Below are positions 42,813 to 50,490 of a DNA stretch of 64,000 bases, in pieces. The position numbers were made by a program, and so were the translations under genes. This stretch comes from Streptomyces griseocarneus. GTDB taxonomy: Bacteria > Actinomycetota > Actinomycetes > Streptomycetales > Streptomycetaceae. The notes under the pieces are model-generated. The model made no database searches. It had not been told where the DNA came from and worked only from the letters and a program-made list of their open reading frames with translations. The stretch lies in NCBI RefSeq assembly GCF_014655595.1, contig NZ_BNBL01000006.1:1-64000 (forward strand), in the 5' to 3' direction. Numbering within the stretch: position 1 is the stretch's first letter; every line of letters starts with the position of its first letter.

Positions 42813-42849
42813 GCGGCCGGCCCCTGGTCAGTGGGCCGGGGCCGGCCGC
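42813..42849 (-). terminator. strong hairpin between pstS and pstC (attenuator or RNA stabiliser)
   Basis: A 12-bp perfect stem (GCGGCCGGCCCC at 42813-42824 with GGGGCCGGCCGC at 42838-42849) starts eight bases after the pstS stop. Such hairpins between a binding-protein gene and its permease genes reduce downstream expression or protect the upstream mRNA, giving excess PstS. Confidence 0.75.
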
Positions 42850-42856
42850 ATCCGTG

Positions 42857-43987
42857 TCAGGAGAGGGTCGCGACGGTCTCGCGGACCTTCTTGGCGATCT
42901 CGGCGGGCAGCGGCGCGTAGCCGAGCTCCTTCAGGACCGACTGGCCGTCCTCGCTCGCGATGTAGGTGAGGAAGGACTTCGTGGCCGGCAGCGTCTCGGC
43001 CTTGTTGCCCTTGTCCCCGACGATCTCGTACGTCACCAGGGTGATCGGGTAGGCGCCGTCGGCCTTGGTGGTGTAGTTGAGCTTGAGGGCGAGGTCCTTG
43101 TCGGTGCCCACGATCTTCGCCTCGGAGATGGCCTTGGAGGCGTTGTCGGAGGTGGCCTCGACCGGGGCGGAGGCGCCGGTGTTGAGCTTCACCGTCTTGA
43201 TCGAGTTGGCGGTGGCGTAGGACAGCTCGAAGTAGGAGATGGCGCCCGCGGTCTGCTTGACCTGCGAGGAGACACCGGCCGAGCCGTCGGCGGACTGGCC
43301 GCCCTTGGCCTTCCAGGCCTTGGCGGGCTCGTACGGCCAGGACTTGTCGGCCGCCGCCTTGAGGTACTTGGTGAAGTTGTCCGTGGTGCCGGACTCGTCG
43401 GAGCGGTGGAACGCCTGGATCTTGAGGTCCGGCAGCTTGGCGTCCGGGTTGAGCTTCTTGATCGCCTCGTCGTTCCACTTCTCGATCTTCGAGTCGAAGA
43501 TCTTGGCGAGGGTGTCGGCGTCCAGCACCAGGTTGTCCACGCCCGGGACGTGGTAGCCGATGGCGATCGGGCCGCCGAGCAGGGGCAGGTTGATGCCCTG
43601 ACCGCCCTTGACGACGTCCTTGGACTTGGCGACCTCCTCCGGCTTGAGCGCGGAGTCGGAGCCGGCGAAGGCGGTCTTGCCCTGGAGGAACTCCTGGATG
43701 CCGGCGCCGGAGCCCGTGGCCTTGTAGTTGACCTGGATGTCCTTGCAGGCCTGGGAGAAGTTCTTCACCCACAGGTCCATGGCGTTCTTCTGCGCGGAAG
43801 AGCCGGAGGCCAGCAGCTGGCCCTTGCCCTCGCACTTGATGTTGCCGGCGGCCTTGGTCGAGCCGTTGCCGCCCGAGGCACCGCCGCTGTTGTCGTCCGA
43901 GCCGCACGCCGTGAGGACCAGGGCACCGGAGACGGCGATGGCGCCGAGGGCGACTGTGCGAAGCCGGTTCTTGCGCTGAAGCTTCAC
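42857..43987 (-). CDS. pstS: phosphate-binding lipoprotein PstS
   Basis: A 376-residue extracellular lipoprotein. The signal peptide ends in the lipobox LVLTACGSD, followed by a Gly/Ser linker. Phosphate-binding signatures are seen in LLASGSSAQKNAMDLW, AFAGSDSALKPEE and HRSDESGTTDNFTKYL. It captures phosphate for PstCAB. The GTG start has AAGGAA about ten bases upstream. Pho boxes lie 141-184 bp upstream, so PhoR-PhoP control under phosphate limitation is expected. Confidence 0.96.
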   Translation of the reverse strand: MKLQRKNRLRTVALGAIAVSGALVLTACGSDDNSGGASGGNGSTKAAGNIKCEGKGQLLASGSSAQKNAMDLWVKNFSQACKDIQVNYKATGSGAGIQEFLQGKTAFAGSDSALKPEEVAKSKDVVKGGQGINLPLLGGPIAIGYHVPGVDNLVLDADTLAKIFDSKIEKWNDEAIKKLNPDAKLPDLKIQAFHRSDESGTTDNFTKYLKAAADKSWPYEPAKAWKAKGGQSADGSAGVSSQVKQTAGAISYFELSYATANSIKTVKLNTGASAPVEATSDNASKAISEAKIVGTDKDLALKLNYTTKADGAYPITLVTYEIVGDKGNKAETLPATKSFLTYIASEDGQSVLKELGYAPLPAEIAKKVRETVATLS

Positions 43988-44319
43988 TTTCGGGGGTTCC
44001 TTCCGGGAGCCGCCGCTCGGGCGGCGTGCGAGAGGTCGGTGGAGCTGTTCCGCCGTGGGGCGGGGCGGGTGGCGGGTGGTTCACCCGGATGGTGTGACTC
44101 CCACCCTCCACGGCTGAAATTAGGCAGATCAGGTGAAGCGGTCGATGGGGCAGAGTGAACGGAGGGTGAACCTCACCCGTCGGTGTGGTAGCTCTCCGGA
44201 CGGCCGGATTCCAGCCCCCAGTGTGACGCAGGTCTCTGTCGATTTACGGGCAGCCGTGGCAGCATCCGAACGCGCGTGACGGCACGTCAGGCGCGGGGGC
44301 GGAGTCGCGGAGGGGTTCT
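43988..44319. other. 332-bp divergent region upstream of pstS
   Basis: The gap separates pstS (leftward) from a NlpC/P60 gene (rightward). It holds the Pho-box direct repeats at 44128-44171. A plus-strand GTTCACC also occurs near 44079-44085, and a TGACG/CGTCA inverted repeat near 44276. I see no small gene or known riboswitch. Confidence 0.6.
44128..44171 (-). promoter_or_regulatory. Pho boxes (PhoP direct repeats) of pstS
   Basis: Read on the pstS strand, 11-bp units lie in register: GTTCACCCTCC (44161-44171), GTTCACTCTGC (44150-44160), one degenerate unit (44139-44149) and CTTCACCTGAT (44128-44138). This matches the GTTCACC direct-repeat units bound by PhoP in Streptomyces. Confidence 0.88.
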
Positions 44320-45561
44320 GTGAGGCGGAACGGTGGCACGTCCGGCGGGGGAGGCCCCGCATACGGCGCGAGTGGTGTGGCCGGGGAGGCCCGGGGTTCT
44401 TTTGGCGCCGTAAGAGCCGATACGGCCGGTTTGGCCGGCGCTACGGGCCCGCTGGACGTCAAGCGTCCCTTCGGCGCTACGGGCCCGGGCGCGCGGCGCC
44501 TCGCCCTCGCGGTCGCGCTCGTCTGCGCCCTGGGCGCGGGCGCGCTCGCCGTCCCGGCCGTCGCCCACGCGGATCCCGGCCCCCCGCAGCCTGCCGCGTC
44601 GTCCGCGGCGCCGGCCGCCAGCTCCCTGGAGGAGGTCCACAAGCAGGTGGAGAGCCTCTACCGCAAGGCCGAGGCCGCCACCGACGCCTACAACGCGGCG
44701 AACGAGCAGCAGCGCCTGCAGGAGAAGGCGGTCGCGGAGCTCACCCGCCGGGTGAAGGACACCCAGCAGCGCCTGGACCTGCTCCGCGGCAGGACCGGCG
44801 CCCTCGCCCGCGCCCAGTACCGCAGCGGCGCGCTCACCCCGCCGACGCAGCTGTTCTTCAGCGACTCGCCCGAGACCTTCCTCAACGGCGTCAGTCTCGC
44901 CCGCAAGGGCGAGCAGGCCACCCGGGACCTGCTGACGCAGCTCACGGCCACGCGCGCGGACCTCGGGCGCTACGCCAAGGCCGCCGAGGACCGCCGCAAG
45001 ACGCTCGAGGGCGACCGCAAGAAGAAGGAAGCGGCGAAGAAGGAGATCGAGAGCCGGCTGGAGGCCGCGAAGAAGCTCGAGTCGAAGCTGGCCGACAAGG
45101 AGCGCGAGCGGCTGCGGCAGCTGGAGGAGGAGCGGGCCCGTCAGGCGCAGGCGACCTGGCTCTCCAGCTCCGCCGGCAAGGGCGTCATGAACGACAAGGG
45201 CTCGGCCGCCACCGGCGACGGCAAGCGCGCGGTCGACTTCGCGTCCGCCCAGATCGGCAAGAACTACGTCTGGGGCGCCGAGGGCCCGGACACCTACGAC
45301 TGCTCGGGGCTCACGCTCAAGGCGTGGGCGGCGGCCGGGCGCGCGATCCCGCGCACCTCGCAGGAGCAGTGGCGGCAGCTGCCGAAGATCGACGTCAAGG
45401 ACATGCGCCCGGGCGACCTGGTGATCTACTTCTCGGACGCCAGCCACGTCGGGGTGTACGCGGGCGACGGCATGATCGTCCACGCGCCCCGGCCGGGGCG
45501 GCAGGTGACCCTCGCGGGGGCCGGCTCGATGCCGATCCTGGGGATCGTACGGCCCGGGTAG
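44320..45561 (+). CDS. secreted NlpC/P60 endopeptidase with coiled-coil N-domain
   Basis: A 413-residue peptidoglycan hydrolase. A long N-terminal region precedes the signal peptide (RLALAVALVCALGAGALAVP then AVAHA, about 60-85). A coiled coil of about 170 residues follows (for example KKKEAAKKEIESRLEAAKKL), like RipA/PcsB regulatory domains. The C-terminal NlpC/P60 domain has Cys in TYDCSGLTLKAW, His in DASHVGVYAG and the third residue in IVHAPRPGRQ. It cleaves stem-peptide bonds during growth or division; the coiled coil probably holds it inactive. GTG 44320 has GGAGGGG upstream, but a shorter start nearer the signal peptide cannot be excluded. Confidence 0.87.
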   Translation: MRRNGGTSGGGGPAYGASGVAGEARGSFGAVRADTAGLAGATGPLDVKRPFGATGPGARRLALAVALVCALGAGALAVPAVAHADPGPPQPAASSAAPAASSLEEVHKQVESLYRKAEAATDAYNAANEQQRLQEKAVAELTRRVKDTQQRLDLLRGRTGALARAQYRSGALTPPTQLFFSDSPETFLNGVSLARKGEQATRDLLTQLTATRADLGRYAKAAEDRRKTLEGDRKKKEAAKKEIESRLEAAKKLESKLADKERERLRQLEEERARQAQATWLSSSAGKGVMNDKGSAATGDGKRAVDFASAQIGKNYVWGAEGPDTYDCSGLTLKAWAAAGRAIPRTSQEQWRQLPKIDVKDMRPGDLVIYFSDASHVGVYAGDGMIVHAPRPGRQVTLAGAGSMPILGIVRPG

Positions 45562-45797
45562 CCGCCGCCGGAGGGGCTCGTGCGGCCGGTTAGGACGATA
45601 GGACCGTAGGGCGTGATGTATGTCATCGCGCGTTCGCCCATCCGGGTCGCTTTTCATGTCAATTCCCTTTGCGGCTAGGGCATATGACAGAGGCGGGTGG
45701 CTCCGTACCATTCCGTTTCGCCGGGCTCTGGCGCTAGGGTCACCCTCGGTACTCGCCTGCCGGTGAGCCGCCGTGCTCTCGGGGGGATGGGGTCCCG

Positions 45798-45814
45798 CCC
45801 AGCGGAACGCTGGG
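45798..45814. other. short hairpin abutting a ribosome binding site
   Basis: CCCAGCG-GAA-CGCTGGG forms a 7-bp stem with a 3-base loop that ends directly before GGAGGAAGGAA, the ribosome site of the phosphatase gene. The surrounding 45562-45834 gap also has TAGGG-containing A/T-richer stretches near 45675 and 45740 that could be promoters. Confidence 0.45.
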
Positions 45815-45834
45815 GGAGGAAGGAAACCGAAGTG

Positions 45835-47100
45835 ATGCCCGTACCCGCGCCCAGGCCGGCGGAGCAGCCCGTCGCCCTGCCCGACGGCGGGCTGACCCTG
45901 CTGGTGATCGAGGACGACCCCGGCGGCACGCTGTCGGGCCCCGACATGGCGGCCATGACGGGAGCGGCGGGCAAGCCCGTACGCATCCGCACCGCCCGTA
46001 ACCTCACCGAGGCCGCCCGGCTGCTCACCGACGACGTCCAGTGCATCCTCCTGGACCTGGAGCTGCCGCCCCTCGAGCAGGCCCCCGGCGCACGGACCGG
46101 CGGGCCGTGCGAGGAGAAGGAGACGCCGGCCGACGAGCTGGAGACGCTGCGGCGGGTGCTGCGGCTCGCGCCGCGCCACGCCGTGCTCGCCCTGACCGCC
46201 GAGGCGGACGCCGAGCGGGCCGCGGAGGCGGTACGGGTCGGGGCGCAGGACTACCTCTTCCGCGACGAGCTCGACGGGCGGGTCCTCAGCCGGGCCATCC
46301 GCTACGCCGTCGAGCGCAAGCGCGCCGACCTCGCGCAGCGCCAGCTCACCGAGACCCGGCTGCGGGCCCAGGAGAACGCCCGCCTCGAGCGCGGCCTGCT
46401 GCCCCACCCGCTGCTGGCCGGATCCGACCTGCGCTTCGCCGCCCGCTACCGCCCCGGCCGCAGCCGCGCCCTGCTCGGCGGGGACTTCTACGACACCGTC
46501 CGCACGCCCGACGGCACGGTCCACGCCATGATCGGCGACGTCTGCGGGCACGGCCCCGACGAGGCGGCCCTCGGCGTCTCGCTGCGCATCGCCTGGCGCG
46601 CCCTGACCCTGTCCGGGCTGAGCGGCGACGAGCTGCTCGACACCCTGCAGCAGGTGCTGGAGCACGAGCGGGCGGACGAGGAGATCTTCGCGACGCTGTG
46701 CACGGTCGACATATCGCCCGACGGCCGCTCGGCGGCCCTGTGCCTGGCCGGCCACCCGGCCCCGCTGCTGGTACGCCCCGGACAGGCACCCGCCCTGCTG
46801 CCGCAGGACGACGGCGGCCCGGCGCTGGGCCTGCTGCCGGGGGCCCGCTGGCCGCGCCGGGAGGTGGAGCTCGGCGACGCCTGGAGCCTGCTGATGTACA
46901 CCGACGGCCTGATCGAGGGCAGGATCGGCGCGGGCAACCGGCGGCTGGGCCAGGAGGGCATGATCGAGATGATCACGCGCCAGGTGAAGGAGGGGCTGCG
47001 GGGAGAGGGCCTGCTGGAGGCGGCCGTGGCGGAGGTGCGGGCGCTCAACGGCGAGGAGCTGACCGACGACCTCGCCGTGCTGCTCCTCGAGCGGGGCTGA
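45835..47100 (+). CDS. response-regulator-like receiver fused to PP2C (SpoIIE/RsbU-type) phosphatase
   Basis: A 421-residue cytoplasmic protein. The receiver domain begins LTLLVIEDDPGGT and has the acceptor Asp in CILLDLELPP; it carries an insertion after that (about 85-105). A helical linker (RADLAQRQLTETRLRAQENA) leads to the PP2C domain with LLGGDFYDTVR, MIGDVCGHGPDEA and LLMYTDGLIEGR, all the metal Asp residues present. Such proteins dephosphorylate anti-anti-sigma factors under control of a sensor kinase. No kinase or anti-sigma gene is adjacent. ATG 45835 has GGAGGAAGGAA upstream; a GTG one codon earlier is possible. Confidence 0.88.
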   Translation: MPVPAPRPAEQPVALPDGGLTLLVIEDDPGGTLSGPDMAAMTGAAGKPVRIRTARNLTEAARLLTDDVQCILLDLELPPLEQAPGARTGGPCEEKETPADELETLRRVLRLAPRHAVLALTAEADAERAAEAVRVGAQDYLFRDELDGRVLSRAIRYAVERKRADLAQRQLTETRLRAQENARLERGLLPHPLLAGSDLRFAARYRPGRSRALLGGDFYDTVRTPDGTVHAMIGDVCGHGPDEAALGVSLRIAWRALTLSGLSGDELLDTLQQVLEHERADEEIFATLCTVDISPDGRSAALCLAGHPAPLLVRPGQAPALLPQDDGGPALGLLPGARWPRREVELGDAWSLLMYTDGLIEGRIGAGNRRLGQEGMIEMITRQVKEGLRGEGLLEAAVAEVRALNGEELTDDLAVLLLERG

Positions 47101-47191
47101 CCCGGGGCGGTGCGGTTGGTCCTTGGGCGTTGACCCCGGGCCCTTCGGCCGGCGTCGCCGGCCGGCTTCGGCCCGTCTGCCGGACAGGTCC

Positions 47192-47536
47192 CTAGCGGCC
47201 GCCGTTGTACGGGCCGTACGGGCCGTCCGAGCTGGAGCCGCCGCGCCGGCGGGGGCCGCCGCGGCCGGAGACCTGGCGCAGGGCGGGGCGCACGTCGACC
47301 ACGTAGACGATCGTGGCGATCAGGCCCAGGACCGGCAGGAAGCTCAGGATCCCGAAGAAGATGTTCACCGCGGCCGCGATGGCGAGGATGATCAGCCAGA
47401 AGGCCTTGGTCTGCTTGTCGGCAGCCCGATAGGCGTCCTCGCGGCGGACGGCGGCGTCGATCAGCGCGAACAGGGTGAACAGCAGCAAGCCGACGGACAC
47501 CCAGGAAAGGACCTCGCCGAAGCCTTCTACCAGCAT
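47192..47536 (-). CDS. DUF2516 small membrane protein
   Basis: A 114-residue protein with three hydrophobic segments (VLSWVSVGLLLFTLFALIDA, FWLIILAIAAAVNIFFGIL and LPVLGLIATIVYVVDVRP) and a Gly/Arg/Ser-rich tail (YGPYNGGR). The pattern DAAVRREDAYRAADKQTKAF matches DUF2516, an actinobacterial family of unknown function often beside an HbhA-like gene and an XRE regulator, as here. ATG 47536 has AAGGTGAGC upstream; a 20-codon upstream extension lacks support. Confidence 0.82.
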   Translation of the reverse strand: MLVEGFGEVLSWVSVGLLLFTLFALIDAAVRREDAYRAADKQTKAFWLIILAIAAAVNIFFGILSFLPVLGLIATIVYVVDVRPALRQVSGRGGPRRRGGSSSDGPYGPYNGGR

Positions 47537-47585
47537 GCCGCTCACCTTCTGTCGGATTGCCTCTCGCCCACCGTACCGGGAGAAC

Positions 47586-47614
47586 GTTCCGGGCACGCCG
47601 GGCGTGCCCGGAAC
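47586..47614 (-). terminator. terminator hairpin downstream of the HbhA-like gene
   Basis: A 12-bp perfect stem (GTTCCGGGCACG at 47586-47597 with CGTGCCCGGAAC at 47603-47614) and 5-base loop lies between the HbhA-like stop and the DUF2516 start. Confidence 0.7.
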
Positions 47615-47658
47615 ATCCGTGCCCGGAACGGGGGCTCGTACTCGCTAGGAGCCGGCGG

Positions 47659-48270
47659 TCACTCGCCGGTCTTCGCGTCCGCCTTCTTCGCGGTGGCCGG
47701 CTTGCGGGCGGGGGTCTTGCGGGCGGCCGGCTTGGCGTCGGCGTCACCCTCGGCCGCCTGCCCGCCCTTGTCCTGCTCGCTCTTGTCCTGGTCGGCCTTG
47801 TCCTGCTCGGCGGCCTGCTTGTCCCGTGCCGCCTGCTCGTCGCTGTCCGGCTCGACGGCGACGGCGATCTCGGAGAGCTCCTCGGCGGCCTCCCCGCGCC
47901 ACGTCTTCACGGCCTCGCGGCCGCGGTCGGCCAGCGCCTCGAACTTCTCGCCCGCCTGCGCCGCGAGCGCGACGGCCTGCCCGACGCCCTGCAGCGTCAG
48001 GTCCTGCGCGGCCTGCCCCAGCTTCTTGGCGTCGGCGTCGAGGGTGCCGACGATCTCGCCGAACTTCGTGGTCACCTGCGTCTGGACCTGCTTGGCCTGC
48101 TGGGTGAACCGCTCGCCGAGGGCCTTCGGGTCGGTGTTGCGCAGCTTCTCGAAGCGCTCGGGGGCCTCGACGACGAGCTGCCCGATCTTCTCCGCGGTGA
48201 GGTCGGCGGCGCCGGCCGCGGCGTAGGCGGTGTCGGTGGCGGCCTTGCGGATGTCCTGAGTGATGGCCAT
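47659..48270 (-). CDS. HbhA-like helical protein with Lys/Ala-rich tail
   Basis: A 203-residue protein. Residues 1-140 are helical and coiled (AADLTAEKIGQLVVEAPERF and ERFTQQAKQVQTQVTTKFGE). The rest is low-complexity: an acidic/Lys repeat (QDKADQDKSEQDKGG) then KPAARKTPARKPATAKKADA. This is the layout of mycobacterial heparin-binding haemagglutinin homologues. In non-pathogens the role is unclear; binding of polyanions, membranes or DNA is possible. It follows the XRE gene by 16 bp and is probably cotranscribed with it. Confidence 0.78.
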   Translation of the reverse strand: MAITQDIRKAATDTAYAAAGAADLTAEKIGQLVVEAPERFEKLRNTDPKALGERFTQQAKQVQTQVTTKFGEIVGTLDADAKKLGQAAQDLTLQGVGQAVALAAQAGEKFEALADRGREAVKTWRGEAAEELSEIAVAVEPDSDEQAARDKQAAEQDKADQDKSEQDKGGQAAEGDADAKPAARKTPARKPATAKKADAKTGE

Positions 48271-48286
48271 GCGATGGTCTCCCGGA

Positions 48287-48682
48287 TCAGCTCGAAGGTG
48301 TGCTGCGGTCGTTCGTCTTGTCCGTCTCGTCCGTCGCGAGCCCGTTCTCCTTGCGGAAGGACTCGTAGATCTGGAGCAGCACCTGTTTCTGCCGCTCGTT
48401 GATCGAGGGGTCGGCGAGGATCACGCTGCGGACCTCCGCCTCGTCCCGGTCCCGCTCGTCGAGGATCCCGGCCTGTACGTAGAGCGTCTCGGCCGAGATC
48501 CGCAGCGCCTTGGCCAGCTGCTGCAGGATCTCGGCGCTCGGCTTGCGCAGGCCGCGCTCGATCTGACTGAGGTACGGGTTGGACACTCCGGCGGCGTCGG
48601 CGAGCTGCCGAAGCGTCAGCTGCGCGGTGCGCCGCTGCTCCCGCAGGTACTCGCCGAGATTGCCGACGTTGAGTGATGCCAT
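48287..48682 (-). CDS. XRE-family transcriptional regulator
   Basis: A 131-residue protein. The Cro/CI HTH spans about residues 10-65 (LGEYLREQRRTAQLTLRQLA, then GVSNPYLSQIERGLRKPSA). The C-terminal part (VILADPSINERQKQVLLQIY) is a short helical tail, possibly for dimerisation. A perfect 28-bp palindrome starts 26 bases upstream of its ATG, so autoregulation is likely. The ribosome site is weak (AGGATC). It heads the leftward group with the HbhA-like and DUF2516 genes. Confidence 0.88.
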   Translation of the reverse strand: MASLNVGNLGEYLREQRRTAQLTLRQLADAAGVSNPYLSQIERGLRKPSAEILQQLAKALRISAETLYVQAGILDERDRDEAEVRSVILADPSINERQKQVLLQIYESFRKENGLATDETDKTNDRSTPSS

Positions 48683-48707
48683 GCCGCGATCCTGCCCGAG
48701 GCTGCTA

Positions 48708-48735
48708 ACTTTTGCAAGCAGCTGCTTGCAAAAGT
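48708..48735. promoter_or_regulatory. perfect 28-bp palindrome upstream of XRE gene
   Basis: The two 14-base arms, ACTTTTGCAAGCAG (48708-48721) and CTGCTTGCAAAAGT (48722-48735), are exact complements with no spacer. The site lies in the short gap between the XRE start and the 3' end of the MarR-like gene, so it is not a divergent promoter. It is a strong operator candidate. Confidence 0.75.
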
Positions 48736-48795
48736 AGCCATTCTTGGATGCGGGGGGCTGCCGCCGAGGCGGTGACCGTGACCGGCTACCCGCTT

Positions 48796-49548
48796 CTAGC
48801 GGTCCGAACTCGGCTCGGCGGTGCCGTCCGAGGGCGTCTTGGCCTTCGTGTGGAGGATGTCGCGGGCCTGCTCGGCGGCGCGGGCGATGCTCTCGCTGAC
48901 GAAGTCGGAGAAGCGGGCGATGTTCTCGAGGCGGGTGGCGGCCGGGGTGTCGCGGCCGAGGACGCCGACGCCCTGCCGTGCGATCTCGACGAGGTGGGCG
49001 GTGGCGCGGACGCTGGCCATCATCGACTGGTACCAGACGTCGTCGTCGACGACGTAGCGCTCGCGGCGGCGGTCGTCGCGTTCCCGGCGGACGAGCCCCT
49101 GGCTCTCGAGGAACGCGACCGCCTTGGAGACGGACGCCGGGCTGACCTGGAGGTGCTGGACGAGTTCGGAGGCGGTGAGGCTGCCGGTGTCGGTGAGGGT
49201 GAGGCAGGCCAGCACCCGGGACATCATCTTGGGCACGCCCGAAGCCATCAGGACGGTGGTGAACGTCTCCTCGTACTCGCGCACGGCCTCGGGGTCGCGT
49301 CCGTAGGCCTGCGAGGGGGCCTTGGGGCCCCGGGGTGCGGTCTGCCTGCTGCGGTGGGCGCGGCGCTCGGTGGCGCGGTGGGCCAGGTCGGCGCGGTAGG
49401 CGGTGGGGCCGCCGTTGCGCATCACTTCACGCGTGACCGTCGAGGTGGGGCGGTCCAGACGTCTGGCGATCTCCGCGTAGGCGAGGCCGTCGGCCAGCCC
49501 CAGCGCGATCTGCTGACGTTCGGGCTGGGTGAGCCTGCCTCCCGGCAT
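48796..49548 (-). CDS. MarR/GbsR-family regulator with extra N-terminal HTH
   Basis: A 250-residue regulator with two DNA-binding parts. Residues 1-45 (LTQPERQQIALGLADGLAYA, then RRLDRPTSTVTREVMRNGG) resemble the HTH_38 of IS30-type proteins. Residues about 85-190 form a GbsR/MarR winged helix (MSRVLACLTLTDTGSLTASE, then LQVSPASVSKAVAFLESQGL). AAAGGAGA precedes the ATG. It is divergent from the DUF4097 gene across a region with repeated TGCAACG motifs, which are its probable operators. Confidence 0.85.
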   Translation of the reverse strand: MPGGRLTQPERQQIALGLADGLAYAEIARRLDRPTSTVTREVMRNGGPTAYRADLAHRATERRAHRSRQTAPRGPKAPSQAYGRDPEAVREYEETFTTVLMASGVPKMMSRVLACLTLTDTGSLTASELVQHLQVSPASVSKAVAFLESQGLVRRERDDRRRERYVVDDDVWYQSMMASVRATAHLVEIARQGVGVLGRDTPAATRLENIARFSDFVSESIARAAEQARDILHTKAKTPSDGTAEPSSDR

Positions 49549-49605
49549 CGCGATCTCCTTTGTTCTCCCGTTGAGGTCTTCAGCATAGCGTTCATCCTCA
49601 ACTCA

Positions 49606-49729
49606 TTGCAACGAACAGGCGCCTGACGTTGCGTTAACCCAGAGGCCGGTTGCAACGATTTTACGAGTCTGACCTGCAGTAATGCCGATTCTGTGCAACG
49701 GGTGTGTTGATGGATCTATGAATGCAACG
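49606..49729. promoter_or_regulatory. cluster of TGCAACG motifs between divergent genes
   Basis: TTGCAACGA occurs at 49606-49614 and 49650-49658, TGCAACG at 49694-49700 and 49723-49729, and a near-match on the other strand (CGTTGCG) near 49627-49633. The spacings are about 44, 43 and 29 bases. This is an operator-array candidate for the adjacent MarR/GbsR regulator. Confidence 0.6.
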
Positions 49730-49772
49730 TAGCTTTTCGCTCATCGGAAACGACGAGCTCAAGGAGAGCGCA

Positions 49773-50441
49773 ATGCAGAAGTTCACCACCACCGCCCCCA
49801 TCGCCGCCGTCCTGGACGTCCCCGCCGGACGCATCCGCTTCATCGCCGCCGACCGCGCCGACACCACCGTCGAGGTCCTGCCCGTCAACGCCTCGAGCGG
49901 CCGTGACGTCAAGGCGGCGGAGCAGACCACGGTCGCCTACACCGACGGCGTCCTGCGGATCGAGGCCGCACCGGCCAAGAACCGCATCCTCGGCAGCTCC
50001 GGCTCGGTCGAGGTGACCGTTCAGCTGCCCGCCGGCTCCCACATCCAGGCCAAGACCGCCAGCGCCGAACTCCGCGGCGTCGGACGCCTCGGCGACGTCA
50101 CCTTCGAGGCCGCACAGGGCACCGTCAAGCTCGACGAAACCGCCGGCGCCCACCTCACCCTCCAGGCCGGCGACATCAAGATCGGCCTCCTGGACGGCCC
50201 CGCCCACCTCAGCACGCAAAAGGGCGACCTCCACATCACCGAAGCCACCCACGGCACCGTCGAACTGCGCACCGAACACGGCCACATCACCATCGGCGCC
50301 GCCCGCGGAGCCTCCGCCACCCTCGACGCCGGCACCACCTACGGCCGCATCCACAACGCACTCACCAACACCAACAACACCACCACCCTCAACATCCACG
50401 CCACCACCGCCTACGGCGACATCACCGCCCGCAGCCTCTAA
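49773..50441 (+). CDS. DUF4097 beta-strand-repeat protein
   Basis: A 222-residue protein made of short repeated strands: GRIRFIAADRADTTVEVLPV, GSVEVTVQLPAGSHIQAKTA, GDVTFEAAQGTVKLDETAGA, GDIKIGLLDGPAHLSTQKG and GDITARSL. This is the DUF4097 beta-helix-like fold. No signal peptide or membrane segment is seen, so it is probably cytoplasmic. Function unknown; in Streptomyces these proteins commonly sit beside a GbsR/MarR regulator that controls them. AAGGAG lies seven bases before the ATG at 49773. Confidence 0.85.
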   Translation: MQKFTTTAPIAAVLDVPAGRIRFIAADRADTTVEVLPVNASSGRDVKAAEQTTVAYTDGVLRIEAAPAKNRILGSSGSVEVTVQLPAGSHIQAKTASAELRGVGRLGDVTFEAAQGTVKLDETAGAHLTLQAGDIKIGLLDGPAHLSTQKGDLHITEATHGTVELRTEHGHITIGAARGASATLDAGTTYGRIHNALTNTNNTTTLNIHATTAYGDITARSL

Positions 50442-50450
50442 AGCACACCC

Positions 50451-50468
50451 CGGCCCCGACGGGGGCCG
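50451..50468. terminator. hairpin between convergent DUF4097 and TetR genes
   Basis: A 7-bp stem CGGCCCC/GGGGCCG (50451-50457 with 50462-50468) lies ten bases after the DUF4097 stop and before the TetR stop. It is a short but GC-only stem. Confidence 0.6.
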
Positions 50469-50490
50469 ACGAAACCGTCGAGGTGCAGCG

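Noticed and set aside
48796..49548. IS30 transposase fragment
   Set aside because: Only the N-terminal HTH resembles IS30; the rest is a complete MarR/GbsR regulator, with no DDE domain or terminal repeats.
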